Positions 1 through 8,455 of a DNA stretch of 64,000 nucleotides are shown here, piece by piece (positions within the stretch are counted from its first letter, which is position 1; every line of letters begins with the position of its first letter). The notes beneath the pieces are model-generated. The model was not told the DNA's origin and searched no databases. It was given only the letters and a program-made list of their open reading frames with translations. Origin of the DNA: Arthrobacter woluwensis (lineage in GTDB: Bacteria > Actinomycetota > Actinomycetes > Actinomycetales > Micrococcaceae); assembly GCF_030816155.1 (NCBI RefSeq), contig NZ_JAUSXR010000001.1, positions 1,550,001 through 1,614,000 on the forward strand. Reading direction: 5' to 3'. Made by a program: the position numbers and the translations under genes.

Positions 1-899
1 GGAAGTGCGTTCGCGTCCCGGACGAATGAGGTCGCATCCGCTGCCAGAAACTCCGTGCCGGGAAGGTCGGCCTCCGCCGCGCTCAGACGGGCGCTGGCGA
101 CAGCCTCGGCACTGACCTCGATGCCGGTGACGTCCCGGCCGGGCCGCGCGGCGTGCAGGGCGAAACCGCCGACGCCGCAGTAGAGGTCCCACAGCGTTGA
201 CGGGCCGACCTCATCCACCCAGGCCGTGCCCTGCCGGTACAGCTCGCGGGCCACGGCGGTGTTGGTCTGGAAGAAGCTGCGCGTGCGCAGGTGGAGTGTC
301 AGGGCATCCAGCCGCATGGGCAACGACTCCTGAGCGGTGAGGATGATCTCCTCGTCACCTTCCAGGGTCGCCTTGTGTTCCGGGTGGATGTTGGCGGACA
401 CGACGACGGCGGCCGGCAGCGCCGCCTGAAGCCGCGGCAGGGCGTCCCGCAACTGAGCGAGCTGCCGGGTGCTGCGGAGCACGAACCGGACCATGAGTTC
501 GCCGTCGGGTGATTCCGTGAGAAGGAGGTACTTCAGCTCTCCCTGGCGCCGCGGGACATCGTAGGGGGTGAGACCCGTGGCGCTGATGAAGTCGGCCAGG
601 ACAGGGAAGGCGGAGGTCAGGCCGCGGGAACACAGTCCGCAGGCGCGGAGGTCCACACCGAGACCGTCGGTGTCGAGGATGCCCAGGGTGGGTGCTCCGG
701 GATCGCCGGAGACCACCATCTTGGCCTTGTTCCGGAAGCCGGATTCCGCCGCGGCGAAGGAGGGCAGCCAGTCGATGCCGGTGAAGGCACTGAGCTGCCG
801 GCGCAGATGCTGTTCCTTCCGCTCCACCTGGGTGGGGTACGGCACACCCATCTCCGTACAGGAGCGGCACGTCCCGGCGTCAAAGTAGTCACACTGCAT
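1..899 (-). CDS. rlmC: 23S rRNA (uracil-747-C5)-methyltransferase RlmC, 3' part cut by window edge
   Basis: Adds a methyl group to C5 of U747 in 23S rRNA using S-adenosylmethionine. About 299 residues are present; the E. coli enzyme has about 375, so the C-terminal catalytic end lies outside the window. The N-terminus MQCDYFDAGTCRSCT places cysteines at 3, 11 and 14, and a further one is at 87, the spacing of the iron-sulfur ligands of E. coli RlmC. FRNKAKMVVSG (about residues 55-65) and the SAM-binding LWDLYCGVGGFALH near residue 240 also match. The start is the ATG whose complement is at 897-899. Downstream of the GlsB-like gene on the same strand, with a hairpin between. Confidence 0.93.
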   Translation of the reverse strand, partial: MQCDYFDAGTCRSCTEMGVPYPTQVERKEQHLRRQLSAFTGIDWLPSFAAAESGFRNKAKMVVSGDPGAPTLGILDTDGLGVDLRACGLCSRGLTSAFPVLADFISATGLTPYDVPRRQGELKYLLLTESPDGELMVRFVLRSTRQLAQLRDALPRLQAALPAAVVVSANIHPEHKATLEGDEEIILTAQESLPMRLDALTLHLRTRSFFQTNTAVARELYRQGTAWVDEVGPSTLWDLYCGVGGFALHAARPGRDVTGIEVSAEAVASARLSAAEADLPGTEFLAADATSFVRDANAL

Positions 900-946
900 A
901 GCCCCTCCAGTCTAGGTGGGCGCGGTGGTCCCGATGGACAGGCGTA

Positions 947-973
947 AGGCCGGGGCCTCCCGTGCCCCGGCCT
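947..973 (-). terminator. Hairpin terminator after the GlsB-like gene
   Basis: A perfect 10-bp GC-rich stem (947-956 with 964-973) with a 7-base loop lies between the GlsB-like gene and rlmC. The tail on the minus strand begins TTACGCC, so it is only weakly T-rich. Confidence 0.55.
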
Positions 974-988
974 CGTGGTGTGGCCGAA

Positions 989-1273
989 TCAGTGACTGGT
1001 GCGATGTCCGGCGCCGCGGCCGCTGTGGCTGAAGAGCCCGAAGACGAAGAGGACGATCGCCGATCCGACGATGGCCAGGATCCACGTCTGGAGGTTCCAG
1101 AATCCGGCGAGGCCGACATTGAAGACGACGCCGCCGATCCAGCCGCCGAGAAGCGCGCCCACGACCCCGAGGATCAGGGTGGAGACCCACCCTCCGCCGT
1201 GCTCGCCGGGCATGATCATCTTCGCGATCGCACCGCAGATGAGACCCAGAATAAGGAATGCCACAAAACCCAT
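989..1273 (-). CDS. GlsB/YeaQ/YmgE-family small membrane protein
   Basis: A 94-residue protein that is nearly all membrane: three hydrophobic segments (about residues 3-17, 28-52 and 62-82) with the glycine-rich GALLGGWIGG signature of the transglycosylase-associated/GlsB family. In other bacteria these proteins are stress-induced; their biochemical role is not known. The start at 1273 was chosen over an upstream in-frame start at 1321 because GGGGAAAGG sits just before it and the hydrophobic segment begins directly after. The short C-terminal tail is rich in His, Gly and Arg. Confidence 0.85.
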   Translation of the reverse strand: MGFVAFLILGLICGAIAKMIMPGEHGGGWVSTLILGVVGALLGGWIGGVVFNVGLAGFWNLQTWILAIVGSAIVLFVFGLFSHSGRGAGHRTSH

Positions 1274-1432
1274 GACCTTTCCCCTTTTCTCTTGTTCTTG
1301 CTGGTACGTGGCGGGTGCCATGACCTGGTTCCATTATCCGCCGTCGGCCCGGATTATACCAGGGCCTGTCAAGACCGGCGGGCGACGGGGCGCAGCGCCA
1401 CTTGACCAGGAATGTCAGTGGCGCTTGGCATA

Positions 1433-3421
1433 ATGACGCTCGTGGGGAAATCAACGAAAACACTCAGTGTCCTGGCCGCTTCCGTCATCCTGCTCGGTTC
1501 ACTGTCGGCGTGCGATGACGGAAAGAAGGGCGCCGAGTCCATCGCCCAGCAACTGGCCGGAGGCCTCTCCGGCCTGAATGTCGCCTCCCTCCGGTTCGAC
1601 GGGATCGACGGCGCCGACGCGGACAAGAAGTTGAAGGCCATCGTGAAGGGCCTGCCGGGCAACAAGCCCGCGGTGAAAGTCGATTCCGTCACGGTGGACG
1701 GGGAGAAGGGGACCGCGAAGCTCACCTTCGACTGGACGCTGTCCGGCGCGCACTGGAGTTATTCCACCGAAGCCGGCCTGAAGAAGAGCAACGGTGAGTG
1801 GGCGGCCCAGTGGAGCCCGGCCCTGATCGCACCGGAGCTGAAAGACGGCGAGGTCCTCGAGACGTCCGGTCAGGCCGCACCACGTGCGGACATTCTGGGC
1901 GCGGGAGGGAAGGTCCTGGTCACCAACCGCCCGGTGGTGAATCTCGGCGTCGACAAGTCGCGGCTGAACGGCAAGGACGCCGGCGCTGCGGCTGAGCAGG
2001 TGGCCCGTCTGGCCGATGTGGATCCAGGTGGGTTCGCGGCGCAGGTGAAGGCGGCCGGCCCCCAGGGTTTCGTCACGGCGATCACGCTGCGTGCCGATTC
2101 CCCTGAAGCGAAGGCGCTCACCCCGGAGAAACTCGCGCAGATCCCCGGGGCCAGAACCGTCCCGGGAACGCTGCCGCTGGCTCCGAGCCGCGGTTTCGCC
2201 CGTGCCGTCCTCGGCACTGTCGGAGAGGCGACCGCGGAGCAGGTGGAGAAGTCCAAAGGCCGGCTCAAGGCCGGGGACGTGACCGGCCTCGGTGGCCTGC
2301 AAGCCCGCTATGACGCGCAGTTGCGCGGACAGGAGGGCGTGGTGGTCCGCGCGCAGCCCGCCGCCGCGCCGGAGAGCACGACGCCGAGCGACCCCTCACA
2401 GGAGCAGGGCCGTGTCCTGTTCCAGGTGGAGGCCAAGGCGGGAACTCCGCTCAAGACGACCCTCGACCCCCGCCTTCAGACGCTGGCGGAGGACACCCTC
2501 AAGGACATCGCACCCGCGTCTGCGATCGTGGCCCTCCGGCCGTCGGATGGAGCGGTGCTGGCTGCCGCGTCCGGCCCCGGCAGCAACGGTTACAACACCG
2601 CCATGATCGGCCAGTACGCTCCGGGCTCGACTTTCAAGATCGTGGACTCGCTGGCGATGATCCGCAACGGGATGACCCCGGACAGCACGGTGTCCTGCAC
2701 CGCGACCGCTTCCGTGGACGGCCGCACGTTCAAGAACGCTCCGCTGTATCCCGCGTCGGAGGTCGGGACGATTCCGTTGCGGGAGGCGTTCGCGCACTCG
2801 TGCAACACGGCCTTCATCAATGCCAGGGACAAGGTCTCCCAGGCTCAGGTGAGCGCCGCGGCGCAGTCGCTGGGTGTCGGAGTCCCGTCTGATGGTCTGA
2901 ACTTCGACGGGTACCTGGGCTCTGTGCCCTCGTCGGCAGAGGGCACGGAACATGCCGCGTCCATGATCGGGCAGGGCAAGGTCCTGCTCTCGCCGCTCGC
3001 CGCTGCGGTGATGGCGGGGTCGGTGGGCAAGGGCGCGCCGGTGACGCCGCACCTGGTGCTCACGACGCCGGAGGCTGCCGCCACTCCCGGTGCGACGGCG
3101 AGCAGTTCGCCCTCCACGCCGGCGACTGCGGCGCCGATCGAGAACCCGGTGACGCCGGCCGAATCGGTGAAGCTCAAAGATCTCATGCGCGCCGTGGTGA
3201 CCTCGGGGCATGCCGGGTTCCTGGCGGATGTCCCGGGAGCTCCTGTGGGAGCGAAGACCGGCACTGCCGAATTCGGCGCCGACAACCCGCCGAAGACGCA
3301 CGCCTGGATCGTGGCGACGCACGGGGATCTCGCCGTGGCCGTGTTCGTGGAGGACGGCGGACTGGGCGCCGACACCAGTGGCCCGCTGCTGAAGAAGTTC
3401 CTGGTGGGAGCCGCCGGTTAG
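1433..3421 (+). CDS. Lipoprotein penicillin-binding protein (class B-like transpeptidase)
   Basis: A cell-wall D,D-transpeptidase anchored outside the cell. The N-terminus is a lipoprotein signal with lipobox LSAC (about residues 24-27). An NTF2-like MecA_N-type domain follows to about residue 150, then a dimerisation region, then the transpeptidase domain. Its three catalytic motifs are STFK with nucleophile Ser399, SCN at 456-458 and KTG at 608-610. Length is 662 residues from the ATG at 1433; an in-frame ATG at 1412 would add seven residues ahead of the signal peptide and is less likely. A Ser/Thr/Ala/Pro-rich insert lies near residues 545-570. It resembles penicillin-binding proteins of the MecA/PBP2a layout; beta-lactam affinity cannot be judged from sequence. 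Converges with the acetyltransferase at 3432. Confidence 0.9.
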   Translation: MTLVGKSTKTLSVLAASVILLGSLSACDDGKKGAESIAQQLAGGLSGLNVASLRFDGIDGADADKKLKAIVKGLPGNKPAVKVDSVTVDGEKGTAKLTFDWTLSGAHWSYSTEAGLKKSNGEWAAQWSPALIAPELKDGEVLETSGQAAPRADILGAGGKVLVTNRPVVNLGVDKSRLNGKDAGAAAEQVARLADVDPGGFAAQVKAAGPQGFVTAITLRADSPEAKALTPEKLAQIPGARTVPGTLPLAPSRGFARAVLGTVGEATAEQVEKSKGRLKAGDVTGLGGLQARYDAQLRGQEGVVVRAQPAAAPESTTPSDPSQEQGRVLFQVEAKAGTPLKTTLDPRLQTLAEDTLKDIAPASAIVALRPSDGAVLAAASGPGSNGYNTAMIGQYAPGSTFKIVDSLAMIRNGMTPDSTVSCTATASVDGRTFKNAPLYPASEVGTIPLREAFAHSCNTAFINARDKVSQAQVSAAAQSLGVGVPSDGLNFDGYLGSVPSSAEGTEHAASMIGQGKVLLSPLAAAVMAGSVGKGAPVTPHLVLTTPEAAATPGATASSSPSTPATAAPIENPVTPAESVKLKDLMRAVVTSGHAGFLADVPGAPVGAKTGTAEFGADNPPKTHAWIVATHGDLAVAVFVEDGGLGADTSGPLLKKFLVGAAG

Positions 3422-3431
3422 AAACCGGGGC

Positions 3432-3926
3432 TCAGTCCAGCTCGAGCTTCATGCCCACGTGGCTCGCCACGAACCCCAGACGCGCATAGAAGCGCTGAGC
3501 GTCCGTTCTGCGGGCATCGGTCGTGAGCTGGACGAGTCCGGCGCCGTTGAGGCGGCCGAACTCCGTCGCCCAGCCGATCATGGCCGAGCCCACCCCCTGC
3601 CCGCGCAGCGAGCGGGAGATGCGGACGCCTTCGATGTTGAGTCGGAGGCGTCCGCCCCGGGAGATCCCCGGGATCAGGCTCAGCTGCATTATTCCGACCA
3701 CGGTGCCGTTCGAATCCTCGACGACCGCGAGGAACTGTGCTGGATCGGCGTCGACCGCTTCGAAGCCCCGGAGGTAGGCGCCGTCGTCGTGCCGTTCGCG
3801 CGTCTGGCCCAGCATGTCGTCATGCAGCAGCTCGATCAGCGCCGGCAGGTCGTCGCGCATGGCCTTGCGGACGGTGAATCCCGCGGCGAGATCGACGGAC
3901 GGCAGCACAGGGGGAGTGGGGCTCAT
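3432..3926 (-). CDS. GNAT-family N-acetyltransferase
   Basis: A 164-residue acetyl-CoA-dependent acetyltransferase of unknown substrate. The acetyl-CoA pocket motif is seen as RSLRGQGVGSAMI (about residues 105-117), followed by the family's C-terminal pattern DAQRFYARLGF. The first 15 residues are a Pro/Ser-rich lead-in. Stands alone, ending 10 bases from the penicillin-binding protein gene that converges on it. Confidence 0.88.
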   Translation of the reverse strand: MSPTPPVLPSVDLAAGFTVRKAMRDDLPALIELLHDDMLGQTRERHDDGAYLRGFEAVDADPAQFLAVVEDSNGTVVGIMQLSLIPGISRGGRLRLNIEGVRISRSLRGQGVGSAMIGWATEFGRLNGAGLVQLTTDARRTDAQRFYARLGFVASHVGMKLELD

Positions 3927-3953
3927 GTCCCCAGGGTACTGGTGGTCTCGCCA

Positions 3954-4553
3954 TCACTGCGTGGCAAGAGCCCAGGCTCCCACCAGCGGTGCGACAGTGA
4001 CGGCCAGGATGAAGAGCCGTTCGCACAAACCGAAGAACCGGCGTCGCAAGGGGCGGACCAGCAACGCAATGACCAGCGCCGCCAGCGAGATCGCGGCGAT
4101 CGTGTTCAAGAGGCCAAGGGCGGCGACGGCGCCCGGCGGGCCGGCGATCAGGCGGCTCAGCGGGCCGATGGTCGAATAAGCGAGAGTGAACCATGTGATC
4201 GCGAGGAGCAGATGGATCCTCCCTCGTGCGGTGATGGCGGTCCCGGACCGGTCGGTGGGGACGAACGGCATCACCGCCAGGAGCACCCCGAGTGCGAGCA
4301 GCCAGCCTCCCAGTGCCGGGTCCGCACGGCCGGCCCCGGACAGCACCGCCGCGCCGAGCGAGAGCCAGGCGGCAGCCGCGGTACACGACGCCAGGCCGGC
4401 CAACAGGCGGGTTCGCCTTACGGAGGAGGCCGCGTAGTCGCTCACGGTGTCGTGCACGGGATGGATTCCGCCCGGCAGGACGTGCAGGAGCAGGAACAAC
4501 AGGAGCCGCAGTGCGAACAGGATCGTTGCCGCAGCGGCCAGGAAATGCGTCAT
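3954..4553 (-). CDS. DUF998-family integral membrane protein
   Basis: A 199-residue membrane protein with about six hydrophobic segments. The early HDTVSDYA motif after the first membrane segment is typical of DUF998 proteins, whose function is unknown. GAGGA lies upstream of the ATG. The gene is transcribed away from a MerR regulator through a promoter of MerR type (4594-4624), so it is the probable target of that regulator. It may act in stress or drug response, but nothing in the protein shows a substrate. Confidence 0.82.
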   Translation of the reverse strand: MTHFLAAAATILFALRLLLFLLLHVLPGGIHPVHDTVSDYAASSVRRTRLLAGLASCTAAAAWLSLGAAVLSGAGRADPALGGWLLALGVLLAVMPFVPTDRSGTAITARGRIHLLLAITWFTLAYSTIGPLSRLIAGPPGAVAALGLLNTIAAISLAALVIALLVRPLRRRFFGLCERLFILAVTVAPLVGAWALATQ

Positions 4554-4593
4554 GGCGGGTTCCTCGGAGTCGAAGGCTGACGTGTCGGAATCG

Positions 4594-4624
4594 ACGCTAA
4601 ACTTTCAAGTAACTTGAAGGTCAA
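4594..4624 (-). promoter_or_regulatory. MerR-type promoter and operator for the DUF998 gene
   Basis: On the minus strand, -35 TTGACC (4619-4624) and -10 TAGCGT (4594-4599) are separated by 19 bases, the overlong spacing that MerR-family activators correct. The spacer is filled by an almost perfect inverted repeat, arms ACTTTCAAGT and ACTTGAAGGT at 4601-4610 and 4612-4621 with one mismatch. The layout matches copA-type promoters. Confidence 0.85.
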
Positions 4625-4633
4625 GGGGGAGCC

Positions 4634-4993
4634 GTGAAGATCAGCGAACTGGCGCGTCGGACGGGACTGGCGCCGTCGGCGATCCGTTTCTACGAGGACC
4701 GGGACATGTTCAGTCCTGGCCAGGTGAACCGGCTGGCCAATGGCTACCGGGACTACACCCCGCAGGCGCAGCGCAGAGTGGAACTGATCCTCGCGGGCCG
4801 GGCGGCCGGATTCTCGCTGACGCAGATGAGGGACCGAATGACGCATTGGGAAACCATGAGCGACGGCGAGCGTGCGGCACTCCTCGAGGAACAACTCGCG
4901 GTCATCGACGGGCGGCTGCGAGAACTCACGAGCGCCCGCGCCACCGTACGGGAGGCATTGGAGACGCTTCGGGGGAGAGGCGCTGCCCAGTAG
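4634..4993 (+). CDS. MerR-family transcriptional regulator
   Basis: A 119-residue regulator. The N-terminal winged helix-turn-helix is clear: ISELARRTGLAPSAIRFYED (about residues 3-22), then NGYRDY at about 36-41. A coiled-coil dimerisation helix occupies about residues 75-112. The C-terminal tail is short and has no cysteine cluster, so a metal sensor is unlikely; a redox or small-molecule sensor is possible. Start is GTG preceded by AGGGGGAG. Divergent from the DUF998 gene and adjoining the 19-base-spacer promoter, so it probably activates that gene and may limit its own expression. Confidence 0.92.
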   Translation: MKISELARRTGLAPSAIRFYEDRDMFSPGQVNRLANGYRDYTPQAQRRVELILAGRAAGFSLTQMRDRMTHWETMSDGERAALLEEQLAVIDGRLRELTSARATVREALETLRGRGAAQ

Positions 4994-5130
4994 TGGCCTC
5001 GGGAGGACTGCTGTTGCGAGAGCTTCCAGCGGCCGCTTCCATGCCATACTCGGGTTCATGCCGACGAAGGAAGACCTGGGCCGCCTGTTCGCATACCCGG
5101 CCAGCAGCCTGATTCTCAGGAGCCGAGCCC

Positions 5131-5520
5131 ATGGTTAGGCGCCGCTGGGCTTCCGTCATCACCATCGCTGTCATTCTCGTCCTCTTCGTGGGTGGAGCCG
5201 TGGCGTTGATCTGGCCACAGTTTCATCAGAAGTCTCAGCAGGGTCTGACGCTGAAGGCCACCGCCACCGTCGTCGACAAGCAACTGCGTCCCAATACCGG
5301 AATGCCGGGTCGTGACTACGCTCTGACGTACACCTATGTCGTGGACGGGCACACCTACCGCTCGTCTGCGAATTCGACCGATGGCGAGATCTCGGCTGCT
5401 GCGTTCACCGTGTGCGTCGATCCGGCCCGCCCCGAGTTGAATGCTCCGCTGCTCGCCGGCGCGGCATGCGGCGACACGAGCCTCGGGAAGTGGACCGTCA
5501 CGGCGAAGAGGATCGATTGA
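5131..5520 (+). CDS. DUF3592-like membrane-anchored protein
   Basis: A 129-residue protein with one N-terminal membrane helix (about residues 8-30). A soluble outside domain follows, in which ALTYTYVVDGHTYRSS and the later CVDPARPELN follow the DUF3592 pattern. The function of the family is unknown. CAGGAG precedes the start. Another DUF3592 gene lies at 6372-6845 and a broken third copy at about 11.6 kb, so the family is repeated in this region. Confidence 0.7.
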   Translation: MVRRRWASVITIAVILVLFVGGAVALIWPQFHQKSQQGLTLKATATVVDKQLRPNTGMPGRDYALTYTYVVDGHTYRSSANSTDGEISAAAFTVCVDPARPELNAPLLAGAACGDTSLGKWTVTAKRID

Positions 5521-5578
5521 TCCCGGAGGCTGGCGATGCGGACAGGCCGTTCGTGGCCACCCGTGAGAGCATCGGGGT

Positions 5579-6352
5579 GTGACCGACCTTACTTCGCCGG
5601 ACCTGCCACCCTTCCATGAGCCGCTGACCTGGCTCACCCCACTCTCGGAGGAACGAGCCGCGCATCTCGTGGCGTTCCTGACCGATCCGGCCCCGATCGA
5701 GGTTCTCGATATGGGGTGTGGCTGGGGTGAGCTGCTGCTCCGTGTGCTGGAAGCTGCCCCGGGAGCACACGGACGAGGAGTGGACCGATCGCCCGCGTTC
5801 ATCGACCGGGCGCGGCAGCAAGCGCTGGCCCGTGGGCTCGGAGCGCGGGTGGCATTCGACCTCATGCCCGGCATGGAGGCCCAGGACCTGCTCGCGGACG
5901 CCGTGATCTGCATCGGGGCAAGCCAGATCTGGGGACCCCCGGTGGAGGATGCGCAGCCGCTGGACTACGCTGCCGCCCTACGGGCGCTACGAGAGCTGGT
6001 CCAGCCCGGCGGGCGGCTCGTGTACGGCGAGGCGATCTGGATGGCGCCGCCTCACCCGGCGGCGACCGCTCCTCTGGCCGGACGGGACGACGAGTACATC
6101 ACCCAGGACGCCTTGCGTGAACTGATCCGGGCTGCCGGCTTCGACGTGGTCGACGACGACGAGACGAGCCTTGAGGAGTGGGACGCCTTCGAAACCGGCT
6201 TCCGGGAGCCGTACATCCGTTGGCTGGATTCCCACGGCGCCGACCACCCCGCGGCTGAGCAGGTCCGTCAGCAGTACGAGGACCAGCGGGCCGCGTATGA
6301 AGACGGCTATCGCGGTGTGCTGGGGATGGCGTATTTCTGCCTGCAGGGGTAG
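5579..6352 (+). CDS. SAM-dependent methyltransferase
   Basis: A 257-residue class I methyltransferase. Motif I is VLDMGCGWGELLLRVL (about residues 41-56), followed by the acidic residue of GVDRSPAF near residue 67. LVQPGGRLVYGEAIW (about 140-154) is the post-motif region. The substrate is unknown, and the last 80 residues are helical and acidic. Starts with GTG, with only a weak ribosome site. Converges with the DUF3592 gene at 6372. Confidence 0.88.
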   Translation: MTDLTSPDLPPFHEPLTWLTPLSEERAAHLVAFLTDPAPIEVLDMGCGWGELLLRVLEAAPGAHGRGVDRSPAFIDRARQQALARGLGARVAFDLMPGMEAQDLLADAVICIGASQIWGPPVEDAQPLDYAAALRALRELVQPGGRLVYGEAIWMAPPHPAATAPLAGRDDEYITQDALRELIRAAGFDVVDDDETSLEEWDAFETGFREPYIRWLDSHGADHPAAEQVRQQYEDQRAAYEDGYRGVLGMAYFCLQG

Positions 6353-6371
6353 GCGTTGCCGAGGGGCGGGT

Positions 6372-6845
6372 TCATTCCTCGATGAGGGTGCTGAGAAGGA
6401 GGACGCCGTCCTGGCGTCCGGCACGGTCAGGCAGATAGCGGAGTGCGATCCGACGTCCGACCGGCAGAATGTCTTCGACCGATTGGGTCGTCCGGCGGAC
6501 CCGGCCGTCCCGGTCGGTGAAGACGACCGTCACCACTGAGCCCACGGTGTCCTCGGCGCCTTCCTGTCCTTGCCTCCGCCACGGCTCCGAACTTTCGACG
6601 ACGCCTGTCGCGTCAAGCCCGGCATCCCTGACCACCCGCCGCCGTCGTGCCTGGTGGAGGAAGACGGCGGTCAGGAGGGCGATCACCTCGCCGACGACCA
6701 CCCAGACGGCGACGTCGGCGAAGGAGGCGGGCCAGAGCGCATGCACCGCGAACAAGCTGCCGGCGAGCAACACGAGCACACAGAAGAGTGCCAGGTAACT
6801 GATCTCGAACGACGTGTCCGGCGTGATCTCGCGATCCTCTGTCAT
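6372..6845 (-). CDS. DUF3592-family membrane protein
   Basis: A 157-residue protein with two membrane helices (about residues 14-35 and 42-62) and a soluble C-terminal part containing VVTVVFTDRDGRVRR and RRIALRYLPDR, which is the DUF3592 pattern. The function is unknown. The start at 6845 was chosen because AAGGGGG precedes it; the reading frame extends much further upstream, but that part lacks any protein-like character. An inverted, truncated relative lies at 11563-11715. Confidence 0.8.
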   Translation of the reverse strand: MTEDREITPDTSFEISYLALFCVLVLLAGSLFAVHALWPASFADVAVWVVVGEVIALLTAVFLHQARRRRVVRDAGLDATGVVESSEPWRRQGQEGAEDTVGSVVTVVFTDRDGRVRRTTQSVEDILPVGRRIALRYLPDRAGRQDGVLLLSTLIEE

Positions 6846-7018
6846 CGACGACCCCCTTGGAGCGATGTGAGAGGTGCTACACGGTGCGTCTCCTGGCGCC
6901 GAAGCAAGTAGGCGGCGCCGCGAGCGAACCTGATGCCAGGGTAAGTGAGAATTTGCGGCGCGACCAGAGGGAGGGCGGCGCCGGCGGCGTTTCCACGGGG
7001 ACGTAGTCAACCGGAGAA

Positions 7019-7204
7019 TCAGACAGGCCCCAGCTCCCACAATGCGGTCCGCAACGATGAGGGCGGTCCTAGCCACTTCTGCAGCGGTTCGTTGCCGAAT
7101 TCGGCGCTGCATGCCTGCCACACTGCCACGACCATCAGCGTGAGCATCGCGAGCAGCACGATCTCGTCGGCGCCGATCGCCAGGAATTCCGCAGTCCGGA
7201 GCAC
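7019..7204 (-). CDS. Small membrane protein of unknown function (61 residues)
   Basis: Not recognised. A GTG start preceded by GGGAGG gives a 61-residue protein with one hydrophobic helix (about residues 12-30) and a short tail with one Cys, near residue 32. It lies 43 bases downstream of another tiny membrane gene and in line with the secreted protein gene at 7482-8060, so the three may form one operon. Base composition is lower in G+C than in neighbouring housekeeping genes, which suggests transfer. Confidence 0.5.
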   Translation of the reverse strand: MLRTAEFLAIGADEIVLLAMLTLMVVAVWQACSAEFGNEPLQKWLGPPSSLRTALWELGPV

Positions 7205-7247
7205 GCGTCCTCCCGTTCCTTCCGTATCTGATTGGAGCCGTCTGCGG

Positions 7248-7445
7248 TCAAGGTCGGTTCTTTGCCGCTCGGACCTTGCTCCACACGAAGTACAGAACAG
7301 CAAATACCACGACATCAAGAACGATGTAGACCGGCAGGTGCTGTGGCAGGTGGTCGGTATCTCGTAAAAGCGATCCTACTTGCACTCCGATCAGCGGAAG
7401 CGTGATAATCGCAGCGAATAGTCCCGGTTTAATCGGTTGTTTCAT
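7248..7445 (-). CDS. Small two-helix membrane protein (65 residues)
   Basis: Not recognised. Two hydrophobic helices (about residues 8-26 and 39-56) and a basic C-terminus. The ATG at 7445 is preceded by GAGGTGAG; an in-frame GTG nine bases upstream is the alternative. It lies 36 bases after the secreted protein gene on the same strand. It could be an export, maturation or self-protection partner of that protein; this is inferred from position only. Confidence 0.55.
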   Translation of the reverse strand: MKQPIKPGLFAAIITLPLIGVQVGSLLRDTDHLPQHLPVYIVLDVVVFAVLYFVWSKVRAAKNRP

Positions 7446-7481
7446 TTCACTCACCTCGCGACCTTGCTATTTCCATCCCCT

Positions 7482-8060
7482 TTAGTGGCAGCTGACGCCA
7501 GCAACTCCAAGGAGGGGGTACAAGCGCATTGTCTGGTTGTTCGGGCAGGCTCCATGAGCCTTTGCGATCCCGACGATTGTCAGGACAATTCCGCCTCCGA
7601 CGGCACAGCCCACTCCCGCGCTTTCCGACCCAGCGATTGCGCAGATCGCTCCAGCCAGCGTTGCCGCTGATCCTGAGATGAGCGCTTGCTGTTCGCTCGG
7701 ATCGAACTCGAAGTAGGGCCAGGGGTCCCAGCCGCCTCCGACCTCGGGCTGAACGGTCGGCGAAGTAGATTCCTCAGCACCTGGGTAGGTCACCTTGATG
7801 CCGGGCGCAAGCGTGTAGGTGGTGTCGCCGTTGGCTGCCTGCGTGTGAGTGACCTTGTGGGCTTGAAGCATGTCGTGAAACTGTGCCAGGTCCTCAGCGA
7901 CCTGCTTCGTCTCGCTCGGTGAGAGCGCAGAAACGAGTGTGCCAGGTGTTGCGCCTTCGGATGCGCTGGGGGACTGTGCGTTTGCGGCGGGTGCGCCCGA
8001 GATCATCGAGAGCCACAATGCTGCGAGTGTGATCAGGCTGGGGAAGCGGATGTTCTTCAC
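7482..8060 (-). CDS. Secreted protein with four-Cys hydrophobic C-terminus; possible peptide toxin precursor
   Basis: A 192-residue protein from a GTG start. Residues 1-27 form a signal peptide ending AANA. The middle (about 28-135) is polar. The last 55 residues are hydrophobic and glycine-rich with four cysteines, in the contexts GAICAIAG, GVGCAVGG, HGACPNN and GVSCH at the very end. A signal peptide, a polar pro-region and a hydrophobic Cys-containing end is the layout of the SdpC toxin precursor of Bacillus, although no clear sequence match was recognised. A divergent SdpI-like gene lies about 400 bases away. The start is uncertain: upstream in-frame TTG and GTG codons exist, but the signal peptide begins here. 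Confidence 0.6.
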   Translation of the reverse strand: MKNIRFPSLITLAALWLSMISGAPAANAQSPSASEGATPGTLVSALSPSETKQVAEDLAQFHDMLQAHKVTHTQAANGDTTYTLAPGIKVTYPGAEESTSPTVQPEVGGGWDPWPYFEFDPSEQQALISGSAATLAGAICAIAGSESAGVGCAVGGGIVLTIVGIAKAHGACPNNQTMRLYPLLGVAGVSCH

Positions 8061-8455
8061 TGGCCGGAAGTCAACTCGATTCGTGTAGGCAGAATGCGTT
8101 ATTGGCACCCCCAGGCTAAGCAGATCGGATGTCAGTTCGCCAAGGCAACGATTTGACAACAGTCAGCAGAACGAACGATATAATCGCGCCCGCGCTTCGG
8201 GGCCATGCAAGGTTCGGTATCACCTGATGCTGAGGTCCGAGTTGGACTGGCGAGGCGATCAAGCGGTCGTTTCGTGCCGCGGACTCGAAGTGTTGCAGCA
8301 GGTGGGGCGGCACCCACTATCTTGAACCGGCCCACAGTCTGCGACTCGACTGTCACAGGAGATCTCGTAGCCTGAAGATTGACGCAGGAATCACCTAGAA
8401 CTGCGTGAGCGACGTACAGCACCGGAAACGAATTTCAATCAAGGGCAGGTGGGAC
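8061..8455. other. Non-coding gap between the secreted-protein and SdpI-like genes
   Basis: This 395-base stretch is lower in G+C than its surroundings and holds no convincing gene; open frames here lack ribosome sites and protein-like composition. It must contain the promoters of the two divergent genes, but no clear -35/-10 pair was identified. Confidence 0.6.

Noticed and set aside
1412-1432. Upstream start for the penicillin-binding protein
   Set aside because: It would place seven residues before the lipoprotein signal peptide; the start at 1433 gives a normal signal.
5058-5138. 26-codon frame beginning MPTKEDLGRLF before the DUF3592-like gene
   Set aside because: It has no ribosome site, no recognised family and ends inside the next start; likely chance.
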